A stretch of 37,373 nt of DNA from Anseongella ginsenosidimutans (GCA_029268045.1 JAJUHF010000015.1:1-37373), one strand, 5' to 3'; positions 1-8,997 are shown, counted from the stretch's first letter. Translations and numbers: made by a program. The notes: generated by a model from the letters alone, not told the origin.

Positions 1-41
1 ATAATTACGTTTGTCTTGACAATCAGCTAACAACGTGGGCG

Positions 42-49
42 TTAATTTG
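42..49 (+). promoter_or_regulatory. Possible -7 promoter box of the first SusC operon
   Basis: The sequence TTAATTTG matches the Bacteroidota -7 consensus TAnnTTTG at seven of eight positions and lies 45 bases before the SusC start. A TTG at 16-18 could be the -33 element, but the 23-base spacer is longer than the usual 19-21. The window starts just upstream, so further control sites may be missing. Confidence 0.3.
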
Positions 50-94
50 CGCCATGCTGTACGACACGAATAAACCTGACCAAAACCACAGAAT

Positions 95-3000
95 ATGAAA
101 ACAATGCGATGGTTGTTATTACTGATAGCCGTACCCTGCTTCGGCCAATCCTTGCAGGGACAGTCGCTTCGTGTGAGCGGACTGGTAACTGATTCCGCGG
201 ACGGCACGCCGCTTCCCGGCGTAGGAGTCCTTGTAAAAAAAGGTCAACTAGGTACTGCCACCGATGCCGAAGGCCGGTTTCAACTCGAAGGCGTTCCCCC
301 GGATGCCATCCTGGTGTTCTCATTTGTGGGATATAAAACCGCGGAAGAACCGCTGCGCGGCCGAAGTATCCTCAACAAAAGCCTGGAGTTGGACATGCAA
401 TCCCTTGAGGAAGTGGTGGTGGTGGGCTACGGAACGCAGCGGAAGATCAATGTGACCGGCGCAATTGATCAGCTTTCGGGCGAAGAGCTGAAATCACGCC
501 CGGTAGCCAATATTATGCAGGGACTGCAGGGCATGAGCCCGGGACTGAACATCACCTACGGCAACGGCAGTCCTGGCAGCATCCCCAATCTCAACGTCCG
601 GGGAACCACTTCCATAAACGGGGGATCACCCTTGATCGTCATAGACGGAATCCCCGTGGCCGATGCCTGGGACATGATCCGGCTGAATCCCAATGACATT
701 GCATCCTATACCGTATTGCGCGATGCGGCCTCCGCCGCGATTTATGGCGCACGTGCTACCTACGGGGTTATTTTGATCACCACCAAGTCGGGGGAGGAGG
801 GACGGCAGTCTGTCACTTACAACGTGACTACCTCCTGGGGACGGCCCACCGAGCTGCCCGATCCGGTAACGGATCCCTATATCTTTTCCCGCGTATTGGA
901 AAATTCCACACTCAACACCCCCTGGAACGGGCCAACGTATGTTGATTTCAATGAACAGCATTACCAATGGGCGAAGGAACGGTCCGACGATCCTTCCCTT
1001 CCGGAGGTACGTATTGACCCCAGCGATCCGAACCGTTGGGATTACATGGGTGATAATAATTTCTACGATTATTTCTTTAACCGGACCTCGCTTTCGCAGA
1101 TTCATAACCTGACCCTCTCCGGCGGGGCCAAGCTCAACGGGATGCCGATTTCCTATTATCTGTCGGCTGATTTTACCAAAGATAACGGCTTGAATAAGCT
1201 TACCGACGATTATTGGCAACGCAAAGGGATCCGGGGGCGGCTATCGTTTGCTCCCATGAAATGGCTAAAGCTGGATAACAACATGAATGTGTACCAGACC
1301 AACCGGGCGCGGCCCTACGCGGACGTAACTAGCCTCTATGATCTGCAGCCCATTGATGTAATCAAGAATCCGGACGGGACCTGGGCCAATACCACCGCGG
1401 GCAGGCTGGCAGCCCGTCTGGTGGACGGTGGAAAACTGGGGGAGAACATGTTCGGTTTTCAGAATATTTTCAACGCGGTGGGTACCTTCTTCAACGGGGA
1501 CCTTACCGTGACCGGCGATGCGAGCGTTAAAAGGGAATACTGGCAGTATCCCCAGAACTCCAAAAAGTACGAGATCGGGTACGGGCCGGAAGATATCCGT
1601 GAAGAAGGCGGAAACGGATTTGTTTACGACCGGAGGGGCGAAATCCAGAACAACGTATTCAATCTTTACGGGAATTACCGCAGGAAATTCGGAAACCATT
1701 CCCTTGGTCTGACCCTGGGCTATAATCAGGAGGACTACGTCTGGGAAACCACCATTTCCCAGCGGGATCAATTGATTTCATCTTCCCTACCCTACCTGGA
1801 GCTCACGACAGGCGAAGCCCAGGTGGGAGCCCAGTACAGCTCGTATGCTACCCGCAGTTTTTTTGGACGGTTCAATTATATTTTCAACGATCGGTACATT
1901 CTGGAAGCCACCGGCAGGTACGATGGTTCCTCCCGTTTTCCGGCGAGCAATCGCTGGGGCTTTTTCCCATCGGTATCGGGCGCGTGGATCGCCGGCAACG
2001 AACCCTTTATGGAAAGTCTGCAACCGGCCCTTTCCAATCTCAAATTCCGCGTTTCCTACGGAAGTCTGGGAAATCAGAATGTGGGTGACTTTTCCTACAT
2101 CCAAACCATGGGAACCGGCTTGTCGGGCTATCTGATTGATGGTTCGCAGCGTCCGGTGATCACCGGAGCGCCGGGCCTGACCATCGATCCGGCCACTTAT
2201 ACCTGGGAAAACGCGGCGACCCTGAACTTCGGTGCGGACATCGGCTTATTCCAGGACCGGATCCTGGCAGCGTTCGATTACTATATCCGGGAAACCACCG
2301 GAATGCTGGTTGCCGGACAGGAACTGCCGGGCGTACTCGGGACCGGTGTCCCCCGGCAGAACGCCGCCGACCTGAGGACCAAAGGATGGGAGCTCGCGTT
2401 TACCTACCGTGATAATTACACCCTCGCGTCGAAGCCATTCGGCCTGGAAGCCAAACTGGTTCTTTCCGATTCCCGCGCCCACATCACCCGTTTTAAGAAT
2501 GATCAGGGATTGCTTTCCGATTATTTTGAAGGCTATGAATTCGGTACCCTCTACGGCCTGATCGGGGACGGGTTTTTTCAGACCCAAGAAGAGATTGAAA
2601 ACCTGGATCAAACCGCCATCATTCCCTGGGGGGCGCTGGAGATCGTTCCCGGATGGCCCCGGTTCAGAGACCTGAACGGAGACGGAAAGATAGAACTCGG
2701 GCTGACCAAAGACGATATGAAAGACCGGGCGATTATCGGAAACACGTCCGACCGGTACCGCATCGGATTTAACCTTCACCTGAACTGGAGCCGTTTTGAT
2801 GTGTCCATGTTCCTGCAAGGGGTGCTAAAACGCGATTTCTATCCGCAGCGTTTCCTTTTCTGGGGACCCTACCAGCAGCCTTACGGAAATGTCTATCCCT
2901 GGCACCTGGATCACTACCGGGCCAGCGATGATTCCCCGGAAGAGCGGGCCAAGCATTCGGCTGCCTACATCGCGGCCGGACTGGCAGACGCCAATCTGGA

Positions 3001-3316
3001 CGCCAGCTATCCGGTACTCCAGTCCTGGCTTGCCGACGCGAATTACGGCACGGGCCTATCGATACCCAACACCCAATACCTGCTGAACGGGGCCTACCTG
3101 CGCGTCAAAAACGTGGCCATCGGCTATTCTCTTCCTACCCCGCTGGTGAGCCGTTGGGGAATCAGTCATCTCCGGATTTTCGTGACGGGTGAAAACCTGT
3201 TCGAATTTTCCGAAATCAAAAAATACGTGGACCCCGAAACGATCAATGCGGGAACCAGCGCCGTGGCCTATCCCTTTCAGCGGAGGTACGGCGTGGGGCT
3301 GAATGTTGAATTTTAA
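95..3316 (+). CDS. SusC/RagA-family TonB-linked outer membrane transporter
   Basis: This 1073-residue protein is a TonB-dependent SusC-type porin that should take up large oligomeric ligands across the outer membrane with its SusD partner. A signal peptide covers about residues 1-22. A carboxypeptidase-regulatory-like domain follows (about 25-105, with VSGLVTDSADGTPLPGVGV). The SusC signature EEVVVVGYGTQ and the plug domain come next (about 106-235, with VRGTTSINGG and AASAAIYGARATYGVILITT). The rest is a beta-barrel ending in a C-terminal aromatic (VEF). Length is normal for the family and no N-terminal STN signalling domain is present. A second Met at residue 4 is an alternative start. It lies 11 bases before susD, in an operon that ends with a phosphatase-like hydrolase rather than glycoside hydrolases. 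The family call is firm; the ligand is unknown. Confidence 0.95.
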   Translation: MKTMRWLLLLIAVPCFGQSLQGQSLRVSGLVTDSADGTPLPGVGVLVKKGQLGTATDAEGRFQLEGVPPDAILVFSFVGYKTAEEPLRGRSILNKSLELDMQSLEEVVVVGYGTQRKINVTGAIDQLSGEELKSRPVANIMQGLQGMSPGLNITYGNGSPGSIPNLNVRGTTSINGGSPLIVIDGIPVADAWDMIRLNPNDIASYTVLRDAASAAIYGARATYGVILITTKSGEEGRQSVTYNVTTSWGRPTELPDPVTDPYIFSRVLENSTLNTPWNGPTYVDFNEQHYQWAKERSDDPSLPEVRIDPSDPNRWDYMGDNNFYDYFFNRTSLSQIHNLTLSGGAKLNGMPISYYLSADFTKDNGLNKLTDDYWQRKGIRGRLSFAPMKWLKLDNNMNVYQTNRARPYADVTSLYDLQPIDVIKNPDGTWANTTAGRLAARLVDGGKLGENMFGFQNIFNAVGTFFNGDLTVTGDASVKREYWQYPQNSKKYEIGYGPEDIREEGGNGFVYDRRGEIQNNVFNLYGNYRRKFGNHSLGLTLGYNQEDYVWETTISQRDQLISSSLPYLELTTGEAQVGAQYSSYATRSFFGRFNYIFNDRYILEATGRYDGSSRFPASNRWGFFPSVSGAWIAGNEPFMESLQPALSNLKFRVSYGSLGNQNVGDFSYIQTMGTGLSGYLIDGSQRPVITGAPGLTIDPATYTWENAATLNFGADIGLFQDRILAAFDYYIRETTGMLVAGQELPGVLGTGVPRQNAADLRTKGWELAFTYRDNYTLASKPFGLEAKLVLSDSRAHITRFKNDQGLLSDYFEGYEFGTLYGLIGDGFFQTQEEIENLDQTAIIPWGALEIVPGWPRFRDLNGDGKIELGLTKDDMKDRAIIGNTSDRYRIGFNLHLNWSRFDVSMFLQGVLKRDFYPQRFLFWGPYQQPYGNVYPWHLDHYRASDDSPEERAKHSAAYIAAGLADANLDASYPVLQSWLADANYGTGLSIPNTQYLLNGAYLRVKNVAIGYSLPTPLVSRWGISHLRIFVTGENLFEFSEIKKYVDPETINAGTSAVAYPFQRRYGVGLNVEF

Positions 3317-3327
3317 TTGACCGAACG

Positions 3328-5127
3328 ATGAAAGCACAAATCCACCAGATTGCCGCGGCGCTGATCACTTTCGTATTGCTGTTTTCAGCCTGTGAACAGG
3401 ATTTCCTGGATCGGTATCCGCAGACCGATTTCTCGCCGGACGTCTTCTTTAATACCGAAGAAGATCTCGCCCTCTATGTCAACGGACTGATTTCCATGCC
3501 GGGGAGGGAGACCTACCTCAATGATCAGAGTTCCGATAACGCGGCCACTACGGGAGCGGTGGAAATCAAGGCCATGATGACCGGCACCCCTTCTTCCCAG
3601 ACCATTACCGGAGGCTGGAACTGGGAAAGGCTGCGCGATATCAATTATTTTCTTGAAAATTACGGCAAGGCCGCTGTATCGCCCGAAACCAAAAATCATT
3701 ACGCGGGCCTGGCCCGTTATTACCGGGCCATCTTTTACTTCGATAAAGTAAAGCGTTACTCGAATGTGCCTTGGTATTCAACCACCCTGGACCCCAGCGA
3801 CGAGGGCCTGTTCAAACCACAGGACCCGCGAAGTCTGGTGATGGACAGCGTGATGGCAGACCTTGCCTTTGCCGTGGCGAACGTCCGGGAAAGCGTGCCT
3901 ACCGGGACACCCGGAAAATGGGCTGCCGCGCTGATGGAAGCGCGCATTGCGCTTTACGAGGGAACCTTTCGGAAATACCACCCCGAACTGGATCTGGGCG
4001 GTTCGGCCGCCGGATTGCTGGAGAAGGCGGCCGCGACTGCGCAAATGATCATGAATGAGGGTGGGTATCAACTACATACTACCGGTAATCCGGGATCCGA
4101 TTACGCCCAACTGTTCGATAGCCAAGATCTGTTGGGCAACCCCGAAGTGATTTTGGTGAATATTTTCGATCAGAACAAAGGCCGCAGCCAGGACCAGAAT
4201 ATGTTCGTTTTCGGCAACTACGAGCAGTCGCCCTCCCGGGACCTGGTGCAAAGTTATCTGATGGCCGACGGTTCGCGATTTACGGATCAACCGGATTTTG
4301 CGGTCTTCGGTTATGTAAAAGAGTTTGAGAATCGCGATCCCCGCCTGGCGCAGACCCTGGCTTACCCAGGGTGGATCCGGGAGCCGGATGCAACGCCCTA
4401 CATTCAGTTCCTGGCCAAGAACTTTACCGGCTATCACCAATTAAAGGGCTACGTAAACAGTACGGATGCGGTCACGATCAATAGCGTGGACTTTCCGGTA
4501 TACCGCTATGCCGAGGTGCTGCTCATTCTGGCTGAAGCCAAAGCCGAACTGGGCCTGCTGACCCAGAATGACCTGGACCAGACAGTGAACCAACTGAGAC
4601 GCCGGGCAGGGATGCCGGATTTGGAAAAAGCCTGGGCAAACGCGAATCCCGATCCCTTTCTGGCAGCGAAATATCCCAACCTTTCCGGTCCGGATCAGGG
4701 GGTGTTGCTGGAGATCCGCAGAGAACGGCGCGTGGAATTCGCGTTTGAAAACATGCGCTTTGACGATCTGATGCGGTGGCATGCCGGCAAATTACTTGAA
4801 AAAACGCCGGAAGGAATGTATTTTCCGGGCACCGGAGACTATGACATGACAGGTGACGGTGTCCCCGATATCCGATTGATCGCCGGCGGGCAGACCATAC
4901 CCGCAGACCGGGAAAAGAACTCATTGGGGGTGCCTTTGGTTTATTATACGGTAGACGGGTTCGGTACCAATGCCGATGTGTACCTTCAAAACGGGGTCCA
5001 TGGCGGTACACTGACTACCGGTAATTTGCCCCGGACTTTTGTGGAACCGAAATATTATTATCGTCCCGTGCCGCAAACCCAGATTGTGCTGAATCCGAAT
5101 CTGAAACAGTTTTACGGATGGGAATAA
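3328..5127 (+). CDS. SusD/RagB-family outer membrane lipoprotein
   Basis: This 599-residue protein is the surface substrate-binding lid of the SusC/SusD complex. Its signal peptide ends in the lipobox FSAC with the lipidated Cys at about residue 22, followed by the typical SusD opening EQDFLDRYPQTDFSPDVFF. The family features LARYYRAIFYFDKVKRY (TPR-like region, about 130-150), VYRYAEVLLILAEAKAELG (about 390-410) and EIRRERRVEFAFENMRFDDLMRW (about 460-485) are all present. The C-terminus PVPQTQIVLNPNLKQFYGW is classical. It follows susC by 11 bases and precedes the phosphatase-like gene by 10, so the three are almost surely co-transcribed. Binding specificity cannot be read from the sequence. 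Confidence 0.95.
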   Translation: MKAQIHQIAAALITFVLLFSACEQDFLDRYPQTDFSPDVFFNTEEDLALYVNGLISMPGRETYLNDQSSDNAATTGAVEIKAMMTGTPSSQTITGGWNWERLRDINYFLENYGKAAVSPETKNHYAGLARYYRAIFYFDKVKRYSNVPWYSTTLDPSDEGLFKPQDPRSLVMDSVMADLAFAVANVRESVPTGTPGKWAAALMEARIALYEGTFRKYHPELDLGGSAAGLLEKAAATAQMIMNEGGYQLHTTGNPGSDYAQLFDSQDLLGNPEVILVNIFDQNKGRSQDQNMFVFGNYEQSPSRDLVQSYLMADGSRFTDQPDFAVFGYVKEFENRDPRLAQTLAYPGWIREPDATPYIQFLAKNFTGYHQLKGYVNSTDAVTINSVDFPVYRYAEVLLILAEAKAELGLLTQNDLDQTVNQLRRRAGMPDLEKAWANANPDPFLAAKYPNLSGPDQGVLLEIRRERRVEFAFENMRFDDLMRWHAGKLLEKTPEGMYFPGTGDYDMTGDGVPDIRLIAGGQTIPADREKNSLGVPLVYYTVDGFGTNADVYLQNGVHGGTLTTGNLPRTFVEPKYYYRPVPQTQIVLNPNLKQFYGWE

Positions 5128-5137
5128 CCCAAAAAAC

Positions 5138-6403
5138 ATGAAGAAAATTCGCTTTCTGTTTATGTTGACTTGCCTGTTGCCCCTGTTTGGGCAGGCCCAG
5201 GACGGAGCAAAGACCGGTAAAAAAGTGCTGTTCGTCCTGGTGGACGGCATACCGGCCGACGTCATTGAAAAGCTGCCTACTCCTCATCTGGATGCGATCG
5301 TTGCCGAAGGAGGCTTTACCCGCGCCTACGTGGGCGGCGAAAAGGACGGTTATTCCCAAAGTCCTACCATTTCAGCGGTCGGGTACAACAGCCTGCTTAC
5401 CGGTACTTGGACCCATAAGCACAATGTGTGGGGAAACGGAATTGAGGACCCCAATTACAATTACTGGAACATATTCCGCTTTGTTGAAACACTGGCTCCA
5501 GAAAAAAAGACGGCGATATTCTCCACCTGGCTGGATAACCGCACCAAACTGCTTGGAGAAGGCTTGCCGCAGGCGGGCGGCATCCGTCTGGACGCGCATT
5601 TTGACGGTTACGAATTGGATACCGTCCGTTTTCCGCACGGACCCGACAGCCGTCACATCCATGAGATTGACCAGCACGTGGTAACCCAGGCAGTGGGGTA
5701 CATCAAAGCCGAAGGTCCCGATGTGTCCTGGGTATATCTTCAATACACCGACGACATGGGGCACCGTTACGGAGACAGCCCGCGATTTTACGACGCGGTA
5801 AAGCTTGCCGACGACCAGTTGGGCCGTCTTTGGGAAGCGATCCGATACCGGGAAGGGAATTTCCCTGACGAGGAATGGGAAATCTACATCACCACCGATC
5901 ACGGCCGGGATGCGGCCACCGGGAAGAATCATGGAGGTCAGTCGGCGCGGGAGCGGCAGACATGGATCGTAACCAATGCCAGGGATCTCAACCGGTATTT
6001 TACCGAGGAAGAACCCGGTATCGTAGCCATTCTTCCCTCGATGCTGCGCTCATTGGAGCTGCATGTGCCCCCTGAACAGCTTTTCGAATTGGACGGTGTG
6101 CCGCTGACCGGGGCAGTTTCGGTAGCCCTGCCGGCTGCCCGTCTGGACCAGGACCGACTGCTGGTATCCTGGCAACCCATGGAGAAGAAAGGAAAGGTGC
6201 AAATCTGGGTTGCTACAACCAATGAATTTAAAAGCGGCGGCCGGGACACCTATCACCGGGTTGCCAGGGCGCGCCTGCAAGCGGGAAAGGCTGAAATCGA
6301 TATCCGGAAGCTGCTGCCGGACGTGCAGGGGACCCCGGATTTCCTCAAGGTCGTGATTGAGGGTAAACACAACGCGGTAAACCGTTGGGTGATTGTGCCT
6401 TAG
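5138..6403 (+). CDS. Exported alkaline-phosphatase-superfamily hydrolase (type I phosphodiesterase/nucleotide pyrophosphatase-like)
   Basis: This 421-residue protein has a signal peptide (about 1-20, ending FGQAQ) and an alkaline-phosphatase-superfamily fold. Likely two-metal ligands are D36 (FVLVDGIPADV), D205 and H209 (DDMGHRYG), D254-H255 (TTDHGRD) and H265 (NHGGQ). The nucleophile position aligns with S79 in PTISAVGYNSLLTG, where most NPP enzymes have Thr followed by Phe-Pro-Asn. The substrate is probably a phosphodiester or phosphomonoester, but sulfate or phosphonate cannot be excluded. The C-terminal ~100 residues (from about 320) look like a separate beta-rich domain. It is third in the SusC-SusD operon with 10-base spacing, so its substrate is probably what that pair imports or holds at the surface. 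Superfamily assignment is strong; the reaction is inferred. Confidence 0.85.
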   Translation: MKKIRFLFMLTCLLPLFGQAQDGAKTGKKVLFVLVDGIPADVIEKLPTPHLDAIVAEGGFTRAYVGGEKDGYSQSPTISAVGYNSLLTGTWTHKHNVWGNGIEDPNYNYWNIFRFVETLAPEKKTAIFSTWLDNRTKLLGEGLPQAGGIRLDAHFDGYELDTVRFPHGPDSRHIHEIDQHVVTQAVGYIKAEGPDVSWVYLQYTDDMGHRYGDSPRFYDAVKLADDQLGRLWEAIRYREGNFPDEEWEIYITTDHGRDAATGKNHGGQSARERQTWIVTNARDLNRYFTEEEPGIVAILPSMLRSLELHVPPEQLFELDGVPLTGAVSVALPAARLDQDRLLVSWQPMEKKGKVQIWVATTNEFKSGGRDTYHRVARARLQAGKAEIDIRKLLPDVQGTPDFLKVVIEGKHNAVNRWVIVP

Positions 6404-6413
6404 GATGTGCCGA

Positions 6414-6444
6414 TTTTTATTCTAAGCTGGAATGGCTACCTTTG
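6414..6444 (+). promoter_or_regulatory. Bacteroidota-type promoter of the small repeat protein
   Basis: TACCTTTG at 6437-6444 is a perfect TAnnTTTG -7 box. A T-rich -33 region (TTTT from 6414) lies 19-20 bases upstream. Transcription would start near 6451, 17 bases before the ATG at 6468. This decides the start of the following gene: the longer frame from the ATG at 6432 would begin upstream of the -7 box and could not be translated from this transcript. Confidence 0.6.
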
Positions 6445-6467
6445 CAACAGGACAATCTGTTGTTGAA

Positions 6468-6830
6468 ATGTTAAAAATATTCCTTGGAATCCTGGCGGTG
6501 ATACTTGCGGTAGCGCTGCTTACCAATAAATCAGACAAGCCGGTGCCGGCCATGGCTCCCGTGCCTGCGGCGAGTCAGCAGGCGGGAGATTCCGCTGATC
6601 CGGCTGCCCCGGTGGCGATGAATCCTCCACACGGACAACCCGGTCATCGCTGCGATATCGCCGTAGGCGCGCCGCTTCCCGCCGCTTCGTCCGCTTCGCC
6701 TGCTGCAGGTCCTGCTCCCGATCCGCAGGATTTTTCACCCAAGAAGGAGGCAGTAGCCGTCAATCCGCCCCATGGACAGCCGGGTCATGATTGCGCGGTG
6801 CCTGTTGGAGCCCCGCTTCCGTCCAAATAG
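6468..6830 (+). CDS. Small membrane-anchored protein with two NPPHGQPGHxC repeats
   Basis: From the ATG at 6468 this is a 120-residue protein. An N-terminal hydrophobic segment (LKIFLGILAVILAVALL, about residues 2-18) forms a membrane anchor or signal. An Ala/Pro-rich low-complexity stretch follows, then two 23-residue repeats encoded at 6612-6680 and 6753-6821. They share the core NPPHGQPGHxCxxxVGAPLP and are joined by another Ala/Ser/Pro-rich linker. The second repeat ends the protein. The conserved His, His and Cys in each repeat suggest metal or haem binding, but this is inference. I recall similar NPPHGxPGHRCDIPVGAPL proteins as common, unnamed Bacteroidota proteins. The gene has its own promoter and is monocistronic, convergent with the hexosaminidase gene 25 bases downstream. 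The ATG at 6432 is rejected because the promoter lies inside it. Confidence 0.8.
   Translation: MLKIFLGILAVILAVALLTNKSDKPVPAMAPVPAASQQAGDSADPAAPVAMNPPHGQPGHRCDIAVGAPLPAASSASPAAGPAPDPQDFSPKKEAVAVNPPHGQPGHDCAVPVGAPLPSK
6612..6821 (+). repeat. Two degenerate 69-base coding repeats (NPPHGQPGHxC units)
   Basis: Unit 1 is 6612-6680 and unit 2 is 6753-6821, separated by 72 bases encoding an Ala/Ser/Pro-rich linker. The two 23-residue products are nearly identical around NPPHGQPGH and VGAPLP. The DNA differs at many third positions, so the duplication is old and is held by protein-level selection. Confidence 0.85.
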
Positions 6831-6855
6831 CAGATAGGGTTTCCCGTTCCCCGTG

Positions 6856-8841
6856 CTACATGGGGGCGGGCAATTTTCCCCATAGCTCCGAAATCCGGAA
6901 ACTGATCGTTTTTCCAACCTTCGTTCCGTTCTTGTACGTAGTTACCCGGAAAGTATCGGCGCCTTTGGGGACGCGTAAGGGTTCTCCAAGATACTGATCC
7001 AAAAAGTTGTCGGGCCAGGTTCCATCAAAGGTGTAATAGATCTCCAGCCCGGGAATTTCCGTATCGAGGGCAATCAGTATGTCTTTTTTGCCGGGTGCCC
7101 AGCGGGGCGTGACAATGGGGTCGTACGCGCTGCGCGAATAATTTATTTCCGCTGCGTCGAAGCGTTTGAACTGCGCTTCCATTCTGCCAATGAAATCAGT
7201 CCAGTTTTTCCGTTCCTGCGGCGACCAGAATACCTCGGCCAGGGCCAGCGCCCGGGGCCAGGTCATGTATTCCGCATGGCGTTCATTCGGAACCGATTCC
7301 GTCCATAGATTTCCCTGTCCTCCGAGGATCATTTCGGGGTTTACCCCGGGTGGGACCGGGTTGAAATGATAGGAATCGGTAAGACGGAGCATGGAATAGG
7401 TAGGTGGTTCGATCATGGGATCCCCTTGATACAAATCAATATAGCAGTGCTGTTTGGGGGTCATGATCACCCGGTGCCCCATTTTCGCGGCCTGGATTCC
7501 CCCGTCCATCCCGCGCCAGGACATGACCGTGGCGTTTGGAGCCAATCCGCCCTCCAGGATCTCATCCCAGCCGATCAGCTGTTTGCCTTTGGATTGCAGG
7601 ATTTTTTCCGCCCGCTTGATAAAATAACTTTGCAGTTCGTTCACATTCCGCAAGCCTTCGGCCTGCATTTTCCGCTGACACTTCGGGCATTTTCTCCAAA
7701 AGCCTTTGTAAGCCTCGTCGCCGCCCACGTGAATGTATTTGCCGGGAAACAACTCGGCTACCTCGGTAAACACCTTGTCCAGAAAGTCGTATACCTGCTC
7801 ATTGCCCACACAGAGGCTGTTGTCAACTTCTCCGTAATACCTGCTTCCAGGATTCACATAGTAGATATCTTCCACGCAGGCAAGTTCCGGGTAAGCGGCA
7901 ATGGCTGCCAGGCTGTGTCCGGGAACGTCAATTTCGGGCAAAATCGTAACAAAGCGTTTTTCCGCATAGCGTACCACTTCCCGTATTTCCTCCTGAGTGT
8001 AATAACCCCCGTAATCCGGTACTTCTCCCGGCGCGGGTCGTTCACGGTCCCACCAAGTGCCCGTGCGCGTTACCCGCCAGGCACCTACCGAGGTGAGTCG
8101 GGGCAGGCTCTTAATCTCAATCCGCCAGCCTTGGTCGTCGGTCAGGTGCCAATGAAAGCGGTTCATTTTGTATTTGGCCAGCTGATCAATGTATTTTTTG
8201 ACAAAGGAAACCGGGAAGAAATGCCGGCTTACGTCCAGCATCAGCCCCCTCCAGCCAAATCGGGGAAAGTCGGTGACGCGCACGCAGGGGACTTCCCACT
8301 TCACATCGTTTACCCGGCGCGTTGCTGCAATGTCGGGCGGTAGAAGTTGCAGGACGGTCTGCATCCCGTAAAACAGGCCCTGAGGTTGGTTTGCCCGAAG
8401 TGTGATCCGCTCCTTTGTAACCTCAAGGCGATATCCTTCTTTTCCGATCAGGTGGTCGGCTGTTTGGTTCAGGTTCAAATAGATGCCTTTGCCGTTTCCG
8501 GGTTTCGACGAGGCGCTTATCGGGAAGCGGAACCCGGTGGGAAGCTCAATCATTTTTGAGAAGAAGGCGGCCAGCTCCTTCAGTTCCGTCTTATTGGGGT
8601 CGATCAGGATGGGAGTGATGGAGTCGAGCGTAAACGCCCCTTCCAGCATTTCCATATTGACGGGAATCGGCACAATGCGGGTCCGTTTTTCCGGCGGTTC
8701 CGCGCTGGGGTCCTCCGAATCCGGCACGGCGGGGGTGGCTACCGCGCGATGCGGCGCCGTGTTCACAATGACCGATTGCGCGCGTGTGTGGCAAACGCCT
8801 GTTAGCAATAACAGAAAAAAGCTTAGGTAAAGTTTAGTCAT
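6856..8841 (-). CDS. GH20 beta-N-acetylhexosaminidase, exported
   Basis: This 661-residue protein removes terminal beta-linked GlcNAc or GalNAc from glycans. A signal peptide spans about 1-21 (ending HTRAQ). An extra Pro/Glu-rich linker (about 30-52) precedes the GH20b domain (about 53-185). The TIM-barrel catalytic domain begins at GWRGLMLDVSRHF (about 197-209). FHWHLTDDQGWRIEIK (229-244) and LPEIDVPGHS (301-310) are typical. The catalytic Asp-Glu pair is D375-E376 in HVGGDEAYKG, so substrate-assisted catalysis is intact. CPKC (385-388) is usual in Bacteroidota members. The final ~80 residues (EIPGLEIYYTFDGT onward) form a chitobiase-type C-terminal beta-sandwich. It is transcribed alone, convergent with the small repeat-protein gene. 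The family call is certain; linkage specificity is open. Confidence 0.96.
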   Translation of the reverse strand: MTKLYLSFFLLLLTGVCHTRAQSVIVNTAPHRAVATPAVPDSEDPSAEPPEKRTRIVPIPVNMEMLEGAFTLDSITPILIDPNKTELKELAAFFSKMIELPTGFRFPISASSKPGNGKGIYLNLNQTADHLIGKEGYRLEVTKERITLRANQPQGLFYGMQTVLQLLPPDIAATRRVNDVKWEVPCVRVTDFPRFGWRGLMLDVSRHFFPVSFVKKYIDQLAKYKMNRFHWHLTDDQGWRIEIKSLPRLTSVGAWRVTRTGTWWDRERPAPGEVPDYGGYYTQEEIREVVRYAEKRFVTILPEIDVPGHSLAAIAAYPELACVEDIYYVNPGSRYYGEVDNSLCVGNEQVYDFLDKVFTEVAELFPGKYIHVGGDEAYKGFWRKCPKCQRKMQAEGLRNVNELQSYFIKRAEKILQSKGKQLIGWDEILEGGLAPNATVMSWRGMDGGIQAAKMGHRVIMTPKQHCYIDLYQGDPMIEPPTYSMLRLTDSYHFNPVPPGVNPEMILGGQGNLWTESVPNERHAEYMTWPRALALAEVFWSPQERKNWTDFIGRMEAQFKRFDAAEINYSRSAYDPIVTPRWAPGKKDILIALDTEIPGLEIYYTFDGTWPDNFLDQYLGEPLRVPKGADTFRVTTYKNGTKVGKTISFRISELWGKLPAPM

Positions 8842-8989
8842 TTCGTTCGTTTAGGAATGCAACCGATAAAATTACAAAAAAGGACCGCGGTTTAATCGTC
8901 CCTCGGGGTATTTTGTTAAATTTGCAATTCCTCTTTGCCAATTTGAACAGGCAGGCATTCAGCTGGTTCCGGTAAAATTTTATTATGAC

Positions 8990-8997
8990 TAACTTTG
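8990..8997 (+). promoter_or_regulatory. TAnnTTTG -7 box upstream of the two-gene envelope operon
   Basis: TAACTTTG is a perfect -7 match about 64 bases before the GTG at 9061. A second perfect match, TAAATTTG at 8917-8924, lies further up. Neither has a clear -33 element, so one or both may be used. The 219-base gap 8842-9060 must also hold the hexosaminidase promoter on the minus strand, for which I see no good box. Confidence 0.45.

Noticed and set aside
7366-8343. Open plus-strand frame of 325 codons inside the GH20 gene
   Set aside because: It is antisense to a clear, complete hexosaminidase and its product shows no motif or signal. It is a shadow of the real gene.
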